From contig NZ_FOLM01000003.1 in assembly GCF_900112355.1 (NCBI RefSeq), forward strand, positions 254,274-318,273: 64,000 nt of DNA. The letters are read 5' to 3'. Position numbers and translations under genes: made by a program. This DNA comes from Streptomyces aidingensis (GTDB taxonomy: Bacteria > Actinomycetota > Actinomycetes > Streptomycetales > Streptomycetaceae). The notes beneath the pieces were generated by a model. That model made no database searches, was not told where the DNA came from, and worked only from the letters and a program-made list of their open reading frames with translations. Shown here one piece after another: positions 50,089 to 58,748 of this stretch; the first letter of the stretch is position 1, and every line of letters starts with the position of its first letter.

Positions 50089-51627
50089 TCAGTCGAAGGG
50101 GATGGTGATGCGGGACTGGTTCCCGATGCCGACCGTGCTGGTGCCGTTGCCGATGGCGCTCCAGACCTCGACCCGCACCCTGCCGCCCGACATGGTGCCG
50201 TGGCTGCCGCTGGACGACTTCAGCCCGGCCGTGTGGGTGTAGTGCTCCCAGCCGGGGACGGGATCGGTGGCGAAGTAGTGAAAGGTCTCCACCCGGTCCC
50301 AGGTGCCGTCGGAGGTGCGGTCGTAGGAGACGCGGATCTGCTGGCCGTTGGCGACCGTGGTGCCCGCGTCCACGAAGAGGTCGAAGGCGGTCCGGCCGCC
50401 GGTGTAGTCGCCCGAGACGTTCTCGGCGGTGAAGACCTGCGGCCGGTACGGGGTGCCGTCGTGGTTGGTGCCGCCGGCCGGGGCCAGGGTGACCGTGCCC
50501 GCCAAGCCCGCCGCGTCGCCGAGTCCGCCGGAGGGCCGCAGATACAGGGTCGGGGAGGAGGGCGGGTCCTGGCCGCCCGTGGAACCCGAGTCCCCGCCCG
50601 AGTCCCCGCCGGAGTCGCCGCCCGAGGAACCGCCCGGGCCGCCGCGGGTGTAGACGGCCACATAGTCGACCACCAGGGAGTGGCCGGGCACGGTGGCCGC
50701 GGTGGGGGTCGCATGGCCCGCCACCCCGTCCGGGAAGGCGCCGCCCATGGCCAGGTTGAGCAGCAGGAAGTACCCGGCGTGGTCGGTCATGTCCGACCAG
50801 GTGGTGGCGTCGAACTGCTGCTGGCTCAGGCTGTGGTACTCCTGCCCGTCGACGAACCAGCGCAGCGTGCTCGGCGAGGAGGAGCGGTCCCACTCGAAGC
50901 GGTAGGTGTGGAACGCCGACTGGCAGGACGGTCCCGGGCAGGTGCGGCTGTTGCCCAGCCCGTTGGTCTCGTTGCACGGACCGCCGGGGTTGACGCCGCA
51001 GTGCAGCACGCCCCACACCCTGTTCAGCCCGTTGACGTTCTCCATGACGTCGAACTCGCCGATGGCCGGCCAGTTCCAGTAGTTGCCCCGGTAGGGCGAG
51101 CCGAGTGCCCAGAACGCCGGCCAGTAGCCCAGCGCCGCCTGGCCGGTGACATCCGGCATCCGGATGCGGCCCTCGATGGCCAGGGTGCCGCCGGCCGGGG
51201 CCTTGAAGTCGGCCCGCCTGGTCTCGATCCGCGCCGAGGTCCACTCCCCGCTGCCGCTGCGCAGCGCGGTGATGCGGAGATTGCCGTTGCCGTCCAGGGC
51301 GATGTTCTGCGGGGAGTCGGTGTAGCGCTGGATCTCCCCGGTGCCCCAGTTGGCCGGACCGCCCGGATAGCCGTGGCCCAGGTCGATCTGCCAGTTCTCG
51401 GACGAGGGCAGGGAGCCGGACGGCCCGTCGAAGTCGTCGCTCCACTCCAGGGACCAGCCGTCGGCGGGCTGCGGGACGGCACCGGAGGCCGCATCCGGGT
51501 TGAGGGCCGTGGCGGCGAGGGTTCCGGCGGCCAGGGCGAACGCGCCGAGCGCGGCCGGGAGAGCGGTGCGGCGGCGGCGTCGTCGGCCGCCGGCGCGCGG
51601 CGGCGGAGCTGGGGTGTGCGTACTCAT
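50089..51627 (-). CDS. Secreted GH16-family beta-glucanase with C-terminal beta module
   Basis: 512 aa from ATG 51627 (AGGAG ahead). Twin-arginine-like N terminus (GGRRRRRRTALPAALGAF), then the GH16 domain (about 55-320) with the catalytic pair Glu191 and Glu196 in GEFDVMENV and YWPAFWALG before it. A Gly/Asp/Ser linker with repeated GGDS units (about residues 355-375) joins a C-terminal domain of about 150 residues that I cannot assign to a named module. Likely an extracellular beta-1,3-glucanase (laminarinase type). Its promoter carries a CebR-like operator at the start site. Confidence 0.92.
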   Translation of the reverse strand: MSTHTPAPPPRAGGRRRRRRTALPAALGAFALAAGTLAATALNPDAASGAVPQPADGWSLEWSDDFDGPSGSLPSSENWQIDLGHGYPGGPANWGTGEIQRYTDSPQNIALDGNGNLRITALRSGSGEWTSARIETRRADFKAPAGGTLAIEGRIRMPDVTGQAALGYWPAFWALGSPYRGNYWNWPAIGEFDVMENVNGLNRVWGVLHCGVNPGGPCNETNGLGNSRTCPGPSCQSAFHTYRFEWDRSSSPSTLRWFVDGQEYHSLSQQQFDATTWSDMTDHAGYFLLLNLAMGGAFPDGVAGHATPTAATVPGHSLVVDYVAVYTRGGPGGSSGGDSGGDSGGDSGSTGGQDPPSSPTLYLRPSGGLGDAAGLAGTVTLAPAGGTNHDGTPYRPQVFTAENVSGDYTGGRTAFDLFVDAGTTVANGQQIRVSYDRTSDGTWDRVETFHYFATDPVPGWEHYTHTAGLKSSSGSHGTMSGGRVRVEVWSAIGNGTSTVGIGNQSRITIPFD

Positions 51628-51713
51628 GCGCGGGCTCCTGCGGTAGGCGGGTGGGGGACAGCCCGAAACCGGCGCCGGGCCGGGGACATGCGGCGGCGCG
51701 GTCCGGACCGCCA

Positions 51714-51726
51714 TGGGAGCGCTCCA
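51714..51726 (-). promoter_or_regulatory. CebR-like LacI operator at the GH16 start site
   Basis: TGGGAGCGCTCCA, one base short of the TGGGAGCGCTCCCA consensus of CebR/CelR; the core GGAGCGCTCC is a perfect palindrome. It lies 5 bp downstream of the -10 hexamer, over the expected start of transcription. Confidence 0.65.
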
Positions 51727-51731
51727 CGCCC

Positions 51732-51761
51732 TTCATAGGCCGGGATCGATGAGCCAGTCAA
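51732..51761 (-). promoter_or_regulatory. Promoter of the GH16 gene
   Basis: Minus strand: TTGACT (51756-51761), 18-bp spacer, TATGAA (51732-51737). Leader of about 95 nt. Confidence 0.55.
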
Positions 51762-51796
51762 CGACCCGGCGGTTCCGGAACTTTCGTGGTGGTGGG

Positions 51797-51838
51797 GACG
51801 GGCAGGGGCGGGACGCGCGGTCACCGCCCCCGCCCGTC
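51797..51838 (-). terminator. Terminator of the fasciclin gene
   Basis: 15-bp stem with one mismatch (51797-51811 with 51824-51838), adjoining the stop codon at 51841. Confidence 0.65.
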
Positions 51839-51840
51839 GG

Positions 51841-52503
51841 TCATGCGGCCGGCATCAGCACGGTGTCGATCAGGTAGACGGTGGCATTGGCGGTCTGCAC
51901 ATTGCCGCAGACCACGGCGGCCTCTTCGTTGACCGTGAGGTCCTCGCCCGAGCCGGAGACGGTGAGGGTGCCGCCCTGCAGGGTCTCCAGGGTGCCGCTG
52001 CCCTCGGCCAGCTCCTCCGGGCCGAGCCGCTCGCCCACCACGTGGTAGGTGAGCACGCCGGTCAGCAGTTCGCGGTCGGCCAGGACGGCGTTGAGGTCCT
52101 CCTCCGGGACCGCGGCGAACGCCTCGTCCACCGGGGCGAAGACGGTCAGGCCCTCGGCCGCGTTGAGGGTGTCCGCCAGACCGGCCTCGGTCACGGCGGT
52201 GACCAGGGTTGACAGCACCGGGTTGTGGGAGGCGGCGGTGGCCACCGGGTCCTGGGCCATGCCGTCGAAGCTGCCCGCGCCGTCCTCGGGGACCGCGGAA
52301 CAGGCCGGGCCGAACGGGGCGGCGGCGGCCCCGGCCGCCCGGCCCCCGGCGGCCTCGTCCCCGGCGGCGGTCTCCGGCTCGGACGCGGTCTCCTCGGCCC
52401 GCTCCTCCCCGCCGGAGGAACAGGCGGCCAGCGACAGCGGCAGCAGCGCCGCGGCGGCCAGGGCGAGAGCGGCGTGCCGGATACGGGTGGTCGTGCGGTG
52501 CAT
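51841..52503 (-). CDS. Fasciclin-domain lipoprotein (MPT70/MPT83-like)
   Basis: 220 aa. Lipoprotein signal with lipobox LAAC (Cys at about residue 28), a Glu/Ala-rich linker and one fasciclin (FAS1) domain: DPVATAASHNPVLSTLVTAV, LTVFAPVDEAFAAV, LTYHVVGERL and ATVYLIDTVLMP. Its relatives in mycobacteria are under SigK control. It is the last gene after the molybdoenzyme gene on the same strand, 223 bp away, with a SigK-like promoter match at 52523-52549. Extracellular, probably adhesive or envelope-associated. Confidence 0.9.
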   Translation of the reverse strand: MHRTTTRIRHAALALAAAALLPLSLAACSSGGEERAEETASEPETAAGDEAAGGRAAGAAAAPFGPACSAVPEDGAGSFDGMAQDPVATAASHNPVLSTLVTAVTEAGLADTLNAAEGLTVFAPVDEAFAAVPEEDLNAVLADRELLTGVLTYHVVGERLGPEELAEGSGTLETLQGGTLTVSGSGEDLTVNEEAAVVCGNVQTANATVYLIDTVLMPAA

Positions 52504-52522
52504 GGGTGTTCTCTCTTTCTGA

Positions 52523-52549
52523 TGTCGGACTGCCGGACCGGGCGGACGG
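52523..52549 (-). promoter_or_regulatory. SigK-like promoter match of the fasciclin gene
   Basis: Minus strand: CCGTCC (52544-52549), 15-bp spacer, CCGACA (52523-52528). Close to, but not exactly, the SigK pattern CCATCC...CCGAAT; same spacing as at 54534-54560. Confidence 0.4.
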
Positions 52550-52639
52550 GCCGGGCGGACGGCCGCGGGCATGCCGCGGCGGCCCGCACCGGGCCGGGAC
52601 GGCCGGCCCTCATATCTCGGATGCGGGTACGCGGATACT

Positions 52640-52677
52640 GGTGATGTGCGGTGATGTGCGGTGATGTGGTGATGTGC
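52640..52677. repeat. Direct repeats with 10-bp period upstream of the fasciclin gene
   Basis: GGTGATGTGC at 52640-52649 and 52650-52659, a shortened GGTGATGT (52660-52667) and a last unit from 52668. A 10-bp period puts the units on one DNA face. Confidence 0.75.
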
Positions 52678-52726
52678 GCCGCGGTGCGGCGGGGAGAGAC
52701 GCACGGCGAGGATGCCGGGCGTCCGG

Positions 52727-54526
52727 TCAGACCACGGTCACCGGGACGGTGTGGTGACCGGTGGCGCCGTCCGGGGCGACCTGGCTCCGCTCGGCGGTCT
52801 GGGTCCGGCCGGCGGCGTCGGTGGCCCGTACCTGGAGGCGGTGCTCGCCGGGCTCGGCCCCGGTCCACTCCCAGACCCACTGCCGCCAGGTGTCCACGGT
52901 GTCCTTGGCGGCCAGCCGGGCGGTCTGCCAGGGACCGTCGTCCACCCGCACCTCGACCCGCCGGATGCCCCGCCGCTGCGCCCAGGCGACCCCGGCCACC
53001 GTCACCGTGCCGCGAGGCACATCGGTGAGCGGGCGGGGGGTGTCGATCCGTGACTGGGTCTTGACCGGCGCCCGGTCCGCCCAGCCGCGCTGCACCCAGT
53101 AGGCGTCATAGGCGTCGAAGGTGGTCAGCTCCAGCTCGGCCAGCCATTTGCAGGCCGAGACATAGCCGTACAGGCCGGGCACCACCATCCGGACCGGGAA
53201 GCCGTGCCGGAAGGGCAGCGGCTCGCCGTTCATGCCGACCGCGAGCAGGGCGTCCCGGCCGTCCATGACGGCCTCCACCGGGGTGCCGATGGTCATGCCG
53301 TCCACTGAGCGGGCGACGAGCTGATCCGCCGGCCCGCCCTCGGCCGGGGGCCGCACCCCGGCCTCGCGCAGCAGCTCGGCCAGCGGTATGCCGATCCAGC
53401 GTGCGTTGCCGATGTAGGGACCGCCGACCTGGTTGGAGACGCAGGTGAGGGTGATGTCCCGCTCGACCAGCTCGCGGTCGAGCAGATCCCGGTAGGTCAG
53501 GGTCAGCAGCCGGCCGATGCCGAGGCCGGCGATCCGCAGCTCCCAGGCGGTGGCGTCGATCCGGGGAACGGTGAGCGCGGTGTCGATGCGGTAGAAGTCC
53601 CGGTTCGGGGTGAGGAACGGGGACAGTCCGTCGATCCCCAGCTCGGCGCCGTCCGGGACCGGCGCGGCGGGGGAGGCGGGGCGGGGCAGCAGGATGCCGT
53701 CCCGGGCCCGGCCGGCGGCGGCCTCGGAGGAGTCCAGCAGCGCCGCGCCCAGCAGGCCGCTGCCGGCCGAGGCGGCGGCCACGGCCGAGGCCGCGGCCAG
53801 GAAGCCCCGCCGGTCGAAGGCCGGCCGGTCCTCGCCGTCCGCCGGCGGGGGACCGGCCGCGGGCCCCGGGCCCGGATCGAACACGGCGGCGGGAGACGGG
53901 GCCGCCCGGCCCGCGTCCCGGTGCTCGGCACCGGAATCCGGGCCGGCGCCGTCGGCGGGCGGGGGAGCGGGGCGCGGCGGGGCCGGCCGGGGGCGGTCCG
54001 GGTCGGACGCCGCGCACACCGGCTCGGGCGGGGGCGGGACCAGCCGCCCGGCCAGCACGGACAGCGCTCCGGCCGCCGCGGCGCCGGCCGCCACCGAGGG
54101 CAGCACATCTGCCGGCCCGCCACCGGGGGCGGCCAGTGCGGCGGCCACGCCGGCCAGGCCGAACGCCGCCGCGGCGGCGACGGCCGCCCGCCGGTGCCGG
54201 GCGGCCGACAGGCCCACGCCGGCCGCGCACCCGGCCAGCACCAGCAGGATGCCGAGCTGGAGCACCAGCTTGTCCTGCTCGCCGAAGGTGCGGACGGCCC
54301 AGTCCTTGACCGCCGCCGGGGTCCGGTCGATCGCCGCCTCGCCGATCAGCTTCACGGGGCGGGACTCCGGGCGGACCAGACCGGCCACCGGCTCCCCCAC
54401 GGCCAGCCCGGCGGCTGCCGCGAGCAGCCCGGCGAGACCGGCCGCGGCCCGCCGTCCGGCGTGCCGCCGAGGCCGGCGCACGGGGGTTCCGGTGGCCCCT
54501 GCGGGGGCCTTCTGCGCTGCGTTCAC
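52727..54526 (-). CDS. Membrane-bound sulfite-oxidase-like molybdopterin oxidoreductase
   Basis: 599 aa from GTG 54526. N-terminal part with about five hydrophobic segments, a Pro/Ala-rich cytosolic loop, then a twin-arginine-like stretch (DRRGFLAAASAVAAASAG) and the sulfite-oxidase fold: DFYRIDTALTVPRID, ITLTCVSNQVGGPYIGNARW with the Cys that binds molybdenum, HGFPVRMVVPGLYG and the C-terminal dimer domain. Fusion of membrane and catalytic parts is the streptomycete form. No ribosome site; a SigK-like promoter ends 7 nt before the GTG, so it is probably leaderless. Likely repairs or oxidises sulfur compounds outside the membrane; the substrate is unknown. Confidence 0.9.
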   Translation of the reverse strand: MNAAQKAPAGATGTPVRRPRRHAGRRAAAGLAGLLAAAAGLAVGEPVAGLVRPESRPVKLIGEAAIDRTPAAVKDWAVRTFGEQDKLVLQLGILLVLAGCAAGVGLSAARHRRAAVAAAAAFGLAGVAAALAAPGGGPADVLPSVAAGAAAAGALSVLAGRLVPPPPEPVCAASDPDRPRPAPPRPAPPPADGAGPDSGAEHRDAGRAAPSPAAVFDPGPGPAAGPPPADGEDRPAFDRRGFLAAASAVAAASAGSGLLGAALLDSSEAAAGRARDGILLPRPASPAAPVPDGAELGIDGLSPFLTPNRDFYRIDTALTVPRIDATAWELRIAGLGIGRLLTLTYRDLLDRELVERDITLTCVSNQVGGPYIGNARWIGIPLAELLREAGVRPPAEGGPADQLVARSVDGMTIGTPVEAVMDGRDALLAVGMNGEPLPFRHGFPVRMVVPGLYGYVSACKWLAELELTTFDAYDAYWVQRGWADRAPVKTQSRIDTPRPLTDVPRGTVTVAGVAWAQRRGIRRVEVRVDDGPWQTARLAAKDTVDTWRQWVWEWTGAEPGEHRLQVRATDAAGRTQTAERSQVAPDGATGHHTVPVTVV

Positions 54527-54533
54527 GTCACTG

Positions 54534-54560
54534 ATTCGCCGCCGTCCGCCCGCCGGATGG
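54534..54560 (-). promoter_or_regulatory. SigK-like promoter of the molybdoenzyme gene
   Basis: Minus strand: CCATCC (54555-54560), 15-bp spacer, GCGAAT (54534-54539), then 7 nt to the GTG start. Matches the mycobacterial SigK hexamers at 11 of 12 positions as I recall them. Confidence 0.5.
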
Positions 54561-54647
54561 GTCGGGCCGCCGGTCTTTTTCCGTCCAGGACATTCTCGCC
54601 GCTGTACACCTCCGGCGGGCCGTCTTCGCCGAACCGGGGCCGCGGGA

Positions 54648-54694
54648 GGGCCGGGAGACGGGCGCGGGCCGGGAGACGGGCGCGGGCCGGGTGC
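54648..54694. repeat. 18-bp tandem repeat
   Basis: GGGCCGGGAGACGGGCGC twice (54648-54665, 54666-54683) and a partial third copy to about 54694, between the molybdoenzyme and MmyB-like genes. Confidence 0.75.
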
Positions 54695-54772
54695 GGGCAC
54701 CGGGAGGAGACGGGAGCCGGCACGGGACGTGCCCGGGTGCGGCGCACCCCGGCACGCCGGCCGGGGACGGCC

Positions 54773-54778
54773 TAGCCT
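54773..54778 (+). promoter_or_regulatory. -10 hexamer of the MmyB-like gene
   Basis: TAGCCT, 6 nt before GTG 54785, no ribosome site: leaderless promoter. Confidence 0.4.
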
Positions 54779-54784
54779 GAACGT

Positions 54785-55622
54785 GTGACCAGCAACGAAT
54801 TCGGGGATTTCCTGCGCGCCCACCGCGCCCGCCTGCGGCCCGACGACGTCGGGCTCCCCTCCTACGGTGCCCGGCGCGTGCCGGGACTGCGGCGGGAGGA
54901 GGTCGCCGTCCTGGCCGGCATGAACAGCGACTACTACGCCCGCCTGGAACAAGGCCGCGAGCGCCCCCTCGCCGCAGATCCTTGACTCCATCAGCAGGGC
55001 TCTGCGGATGGACGACGCGGCGCGGGAGCACATGTTCCGGCTGGCGGGCACCGTACCGGAGGGCGGGCGCCCGCAGCCGCGCGAGACGGCCGGTGCCGCG
55101 CTGCGGCACCTGCTGGACGGGCTCGGGCAGGCCGCCGCGTTCGTCCTGAACCCGGCCCACGACTTCCTGGCCTCGAACGCTCTGGCCGACGCACTATTCT
55201 CGCCCTTCGAGAGCGTGGACAACATGGCCCGCATGACCTTCCTCGACCCGGCCGCCCGTGGCTTCTTCGCCCACTGGGAGCGGGCGGCCGGGGCGGTGGT
55301 GGCCGGGCTGCGCCACGCCACCGGTCTCGACCCGCACTACCGCCGCCTGCATGACCTGGTCGGCCTGCTGACCGAGGAGAGTGAGGAGTTCGCCGCGCTG
55401 TGGTCCTCGCACACCGTCCACGGCAAGACCCGGGACGGCAAGGAACTCGTCCACCCCGACGTCGGACCCCTGCACCTCACCTACCAGACCTTCGACGTCC
55501 GTGGAGCCCCCGGCCAGCAGATGGTGGTCTACCACGCCGCACCGGGAAGCCCCAGCGCCCACGCGCTGGCCCTGCTCGGCAGCCTCCACGCCACACACCG
55601 CCAGGAGGCCGCCGCCGAGTAG
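54785..55622 (+). pseudogene. MmyB-like HTH regulator with a frameshift
   Basis: The N-terminal frame (GTG 54785) encodes the XRE-type HTH with RVPGLRREEVAVLAGMNSDY and YYARLEQGRER, then ends at a TGA at 54983-54985. The rest of the protein continues in another frame from about 54970 (ILDSISRALRMDDAAREHMF...) to 55622, giving the MmyB-type PAS-like ligand domain (VLNPAHDFLASNALADALFS). The switch is in the run of five C at 54964-54968, so one extra C explains it. It may be a sequencing error, a real null allele or slippage. It neighbours an amidohydrolase gene that converges on it, the usual kind of target for these regulators. Confidence 0.82.
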
Positions 55623-55633
55623 CGGCTTCGGGG

Positions 55634-57028
55634 TCAGACGGCGGGGGCGCGCAGCAGGTACTCCCGCGAGGCGTGGACCTCGTCGCGCAGAGCGGGTACG
55701 TCGACGTCGAGGACGGTGCCGTCCCACTTGCGGGGCTGCCCGTTGATCAGCACGGCGCTGATGTTGCGGGCGTCCGCCCCCAGGACGACGGTGCCGACAG
55801 GGGAGTTGAGCGGCATGTTGTTGAGGTCCTCGGCCCGGACGGCCAGCAGGTCGGCCTTCTTGCCCGGGGTGAGCGAGCCGGTGACGTCTCCCAGGCCGAT
55901 GGTCCGGGCGCCCTGGAGGGTGGCGAAGTCCAGGACGTCGTGGGTGGTGATGCGGTCCGGCTGCCGGCCGGTGCCGTGGACGGCGCCGGCTGCACGCATG
56001 CGCTGGATGGCGTGCAGGGCCCGCATCTGCGTGAACATGTCGCTGGCCAGAGCCACCTCGACGTCGATGCTCAGACCGGGCCGGACCCCGGCCGAGAGGG
56101 CTTCGTCGATCGCGGGGACCGCGGTCTCCAGCCCGATCTGGGCGTCGGAGGTCGGGGCCAGGGCGATGGTCGTGCCGCTGGCCCCGATCGCCTGCCATGC
56201 CTCGGAGGTCAGCCCGGTGGCGTGGATGAGGCTGAGATCCGGACCGAGGAGGCCGTCCCGGGCCCAGCCCAGCACGGCCTCGGAGGAGGCGGCGCCGAGG
56301 ACGGCGTCGACGCTTACGCCGATGCCCAGGTCCCTGGCCGTGCCGGCGAGCGCGGCGCCGTAGGCGAGGGCGGGCCCGGCGATTTCGTCGGTGGCCAGGG
56401 CTGCCAGGCGCAGGGTCAGCAACTGGTCGTCGGTGGCGAAGTACGTGTCCCGCAGACGGGCCAGGTCGCCCGGCCACTGCCTGCTCCAGTCACCGAAGTG
56501 CGGGCCCATGGAGGCGTGCACCCCGCGGATGCCGGTGTCGGCGAGGGCCTGGACGGCGGCGTCGGAGTGCTCGGGAGTGCGGGAGTTGTGGGAGAAGTCG
56601 AGCATCGTGGTGATGCCGCCGTCGATCGCGGTGAGAGCGGCCAGCCTGGTGCCGACATACATGTCATGGGGCCGGTAGACGGTGGCGTGGCCGGCGAGGG
56701 TGGACATCACATAGGCCCCGAGGTCGTCGACGTCCGGCATGATCCGGCGCAACTGGGTTTCCCAGGCGTGCCGGTGGGTGTCGACGAAGCCCGGGGTGAG
56801 GATGGTGCCGGTGGCGTCGACGACCACCGCGCCGTCCCGGCTCAGGCCGGGACCGACCGCGGAGACGGTCTCGCCCTCGACGAGCAGATCGGCGTCGTGC
56901 AGGACGCCGAGCGCGCGGTCCATGGTGACGATGGTGGCGCCGGTGAACAGAATGCGCCGCTTCGGGTCGGCGGACCGGCGCCGAAGCTGTTCGAGTACGG
57001 CAGGGCTGGTGGTGCCGGAAGAGGTCAA
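55634..57028 (-). CDS. Metal-dependent amidohydrolase (AtzB/8-oxoguanine deaminase-like)
   Basis: 464 aa if it starts at TTG 57028; no Met or GTG precedes the conserved N terminus, so the start is uncertain. Amidohydrolase barrel: TPGFVDTHRHAWE gives the HxH pair, SLIHATGLT a later His, LAPTSDAQIG the Asp, and the C-terminal composite strand ends in GVRTIGLGD-like text and KKADLLAV. Probably deaminates or hydrolyses a cyclic amidine or purine-like compound. Stands with a broken MmyB-like regulator and a broken photolyase inside what looks like a SigK regulon. Confidence 0.83.
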   Translation of the reverse strand: MTSSGTTSPAVLEQLRRRSADPKRRILFTGATIVTMDRALGVLHDADLLVEGETVSAVGPGLSRDGAVVVDATGTILTPGFVDTHRHAWETQLRRIMPDVDDLGAYVMSTLAGHATVYRPHDMYVGTRLAALTAIDGGITTMLDFSHNSRTPEHSDAAVQALADTGIRGVHASMGPHFGDWSRQWPGDLARLRDTYFATDDQLLTLRLAALATDEIAGPALAYGAALAGTARDLGIGVSVDAVLGAASSEAVLGWARDGLLGPDLSLIHATGLTSEAWQAIGASGTTIALAPTSDAQIGLETAVPAIDEALSAGVRPGLSIDVEVALASDMFTQMRALHAIQRMRAAGAVHGTGRQPDRITTHDVLDFATLQGARTIGLGDVTGSLTPGKKADLLAVRAEDLNNMPLNSPVGTVVLGADARNISAVLINGQPRKWDGTVLDVDVPALRDEVHASREYLLRAPAV

Positions 57029-57171
57029 GGGAAGTCCGTTTCCTCGGGCCGGGGCGCCGGGCCCGGGCCGGTGGGCGATGACCCCAGCCTCGGGCCGGCC
57101 GGCCCGAGGCAACCAGGCCGCCGTGTGCCCGGGTACAGCGCACCCCGCCGTGCGCGCGCCGCGGGCCGGCG

Positions 57172-58628
57172 TCAGTCCCGGCCGGCGGCGCGGGCCGCGG
57201 CGAAGCGGGCCCGGGCGCGCTCCAGGTCCACCACCGGCTCCGGGTAGCCGGCGAGCCGCGCCCGGTCCGCGCCCGTCAGCCGCCACGGCCGGTGGACCGC
57301 GCCGCCGGGCAGCAGCCCGGCTGCGGGGGGAGCGGCGAGTTCCGGCACCCAGCGCCGCACATAGCCGCCGTCCGGGTCGTAACGGTCGGCCTGGCGCAGC
57401 GGATTGAGCACCCGGTTGGGCCGGGTGTCGGTGCCGGTGCCGGCCACCCACTGCCAGTTCATCTGGTTGTTGGCCAGGTCGCCGTCCACCAGCAGCGCGA
57501 GGAAGTGCCGGGCACCCGTCCGCCAGTCCAGGTACAGCGTCTTGGTGAGGAAGCTCGCGGCCAGCAGCCGCGCCCGGTTGTGCATCCAGCCCTCGTGACG
57601 GAGCTGGCGCATGGCCGCGTCCACCACGGGGTAGCCGGTCCGGCCCTCCTGCCAGGCGGCCAGGTCCGCCTCCGCCTCCGGTCCGGAGCGCCAGCGGTCG
57701 CCGCGGTCCCGGTAGTCCCGGGCGGCGGCATCCGGCCGGGCGGCCAGCACCTGGTGGTGGAAGTCGCGCCAGGCGAGCTGCCGGACGAACGCCTCGGCGC
57801 CGGCCCCGCTGCCCTGCCCGCCGCCCGACTGCCGGGCCCGGCGCACCGGTTCGGCCGGGGACAGACAGCCGAAGTGCAGATACGGGGAGAGCCGGGAGGT
57901 GGCGTCGCGCGCCAGGTCGTCGTGGTGCTCGTGGTATCCGGCGATCCCGCCGCGCAGCCAGACGTCGGCGCGGGCCAGGCCGGACCGTTCGCCGCCCGGC
58001 GGCAGCGCCGGCGAGACACCGCCGTGCCGTCGCTCCCGCTCCGCATCGGGCAGCGGCACCGAGGCCGGCCCTTCGGGCACCCGCAGCCGGCCCGGGGTGG
58101 CCGCCCGCGCCCGCAGCCGGGTCTGTTCCCACCGGCGGAAGTAGGGCGTGAAGACCGCGAAATGATCCCTGCCGGCGGGTACCGGTCCGCCCGGCGGCAC
58201 CGCGGTGACAACCGCGTCGTGCACCCGCAGTTCGCAGCCCTCCCCGGCCAGCGCGGCGCGCAGCCGCCGCTCGCGGCGGAGCGCGTAGCCGCGGCCGCCA
58301 CATGCACCCGCCGCGCCCCGGTCTCCCGCACCAGCCGCCGGACCTCGGCGGTCACCTCGCCGCGCCGCAGGACCAGCCGGCCGCCGCGCCGGCGCAGCGC
58401 GTCGTCCAGGTCGGCCAGGCAGCCGGCCAGGAAGACCCGCCGGCCGGCGGCGTCGAAGCCGGCCGCCCGCACCCCGTCGTCCAGCACGAACAGCGGGACC
58501 AGCGCCCCTTCCGGGCCCGCGTCGTCCACGGCGGCACGCAGCACCGGCTGGTCGTGCACTCGCAGGTCCGAGGTGAACAACGCCACCGCCGCCGCCGTGG
58601 CGCCGCGCTCCCGCCGTCTGCCGCTCAT
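57172..58628 (-). pseudogene. phr: Deoxyribodipyrimidine photolyase, frameshifted
   Basis: The N terminus (ATG 58628) reads as a photolyase antenna domain: ALFTSDLRVHDQPVL, VFLAGCLADLDDALR, ARRVHVAA. From about 58290 the similarity moves to another frame (GYALRRERRLRAALAG) and runs to 57172 through FTPYFRRWEQTRL, SPYLHFGCLSP, WRDFHHQVL, GYPVVDAAMRQLRHEGWMHN and NNQMNWQWVAG, the FAD and DNA-binding core. Comparison with the usual VHVAADVSGYAL suggests a loss of about seven bases after the GTGGCGGCC codons. Unless the read is wrong, no functional light-dependent repair enzyme is made from this gene. Confidence 0.85.
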
Positions 58629-58748
58629 GTCGTTCCGGCTCCCGTCCGCGGCCGTGTGCCGCTGTCGTCCATGGTTCCGGCCCGCGGCGCATTCCGGATG
58701 CACCGGCGGCGGTGCGCTGCGCCGCCCGGGGGAACGGACCGGCCGGCC

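Noticed and set aside
50570..50630. Possible CRISPR-like or minisatellite repeat in the GH16 gene
   Set aside because: It encodes the Gly/Asp/Ser linker of the enzyme; a coding repeat, not an array.
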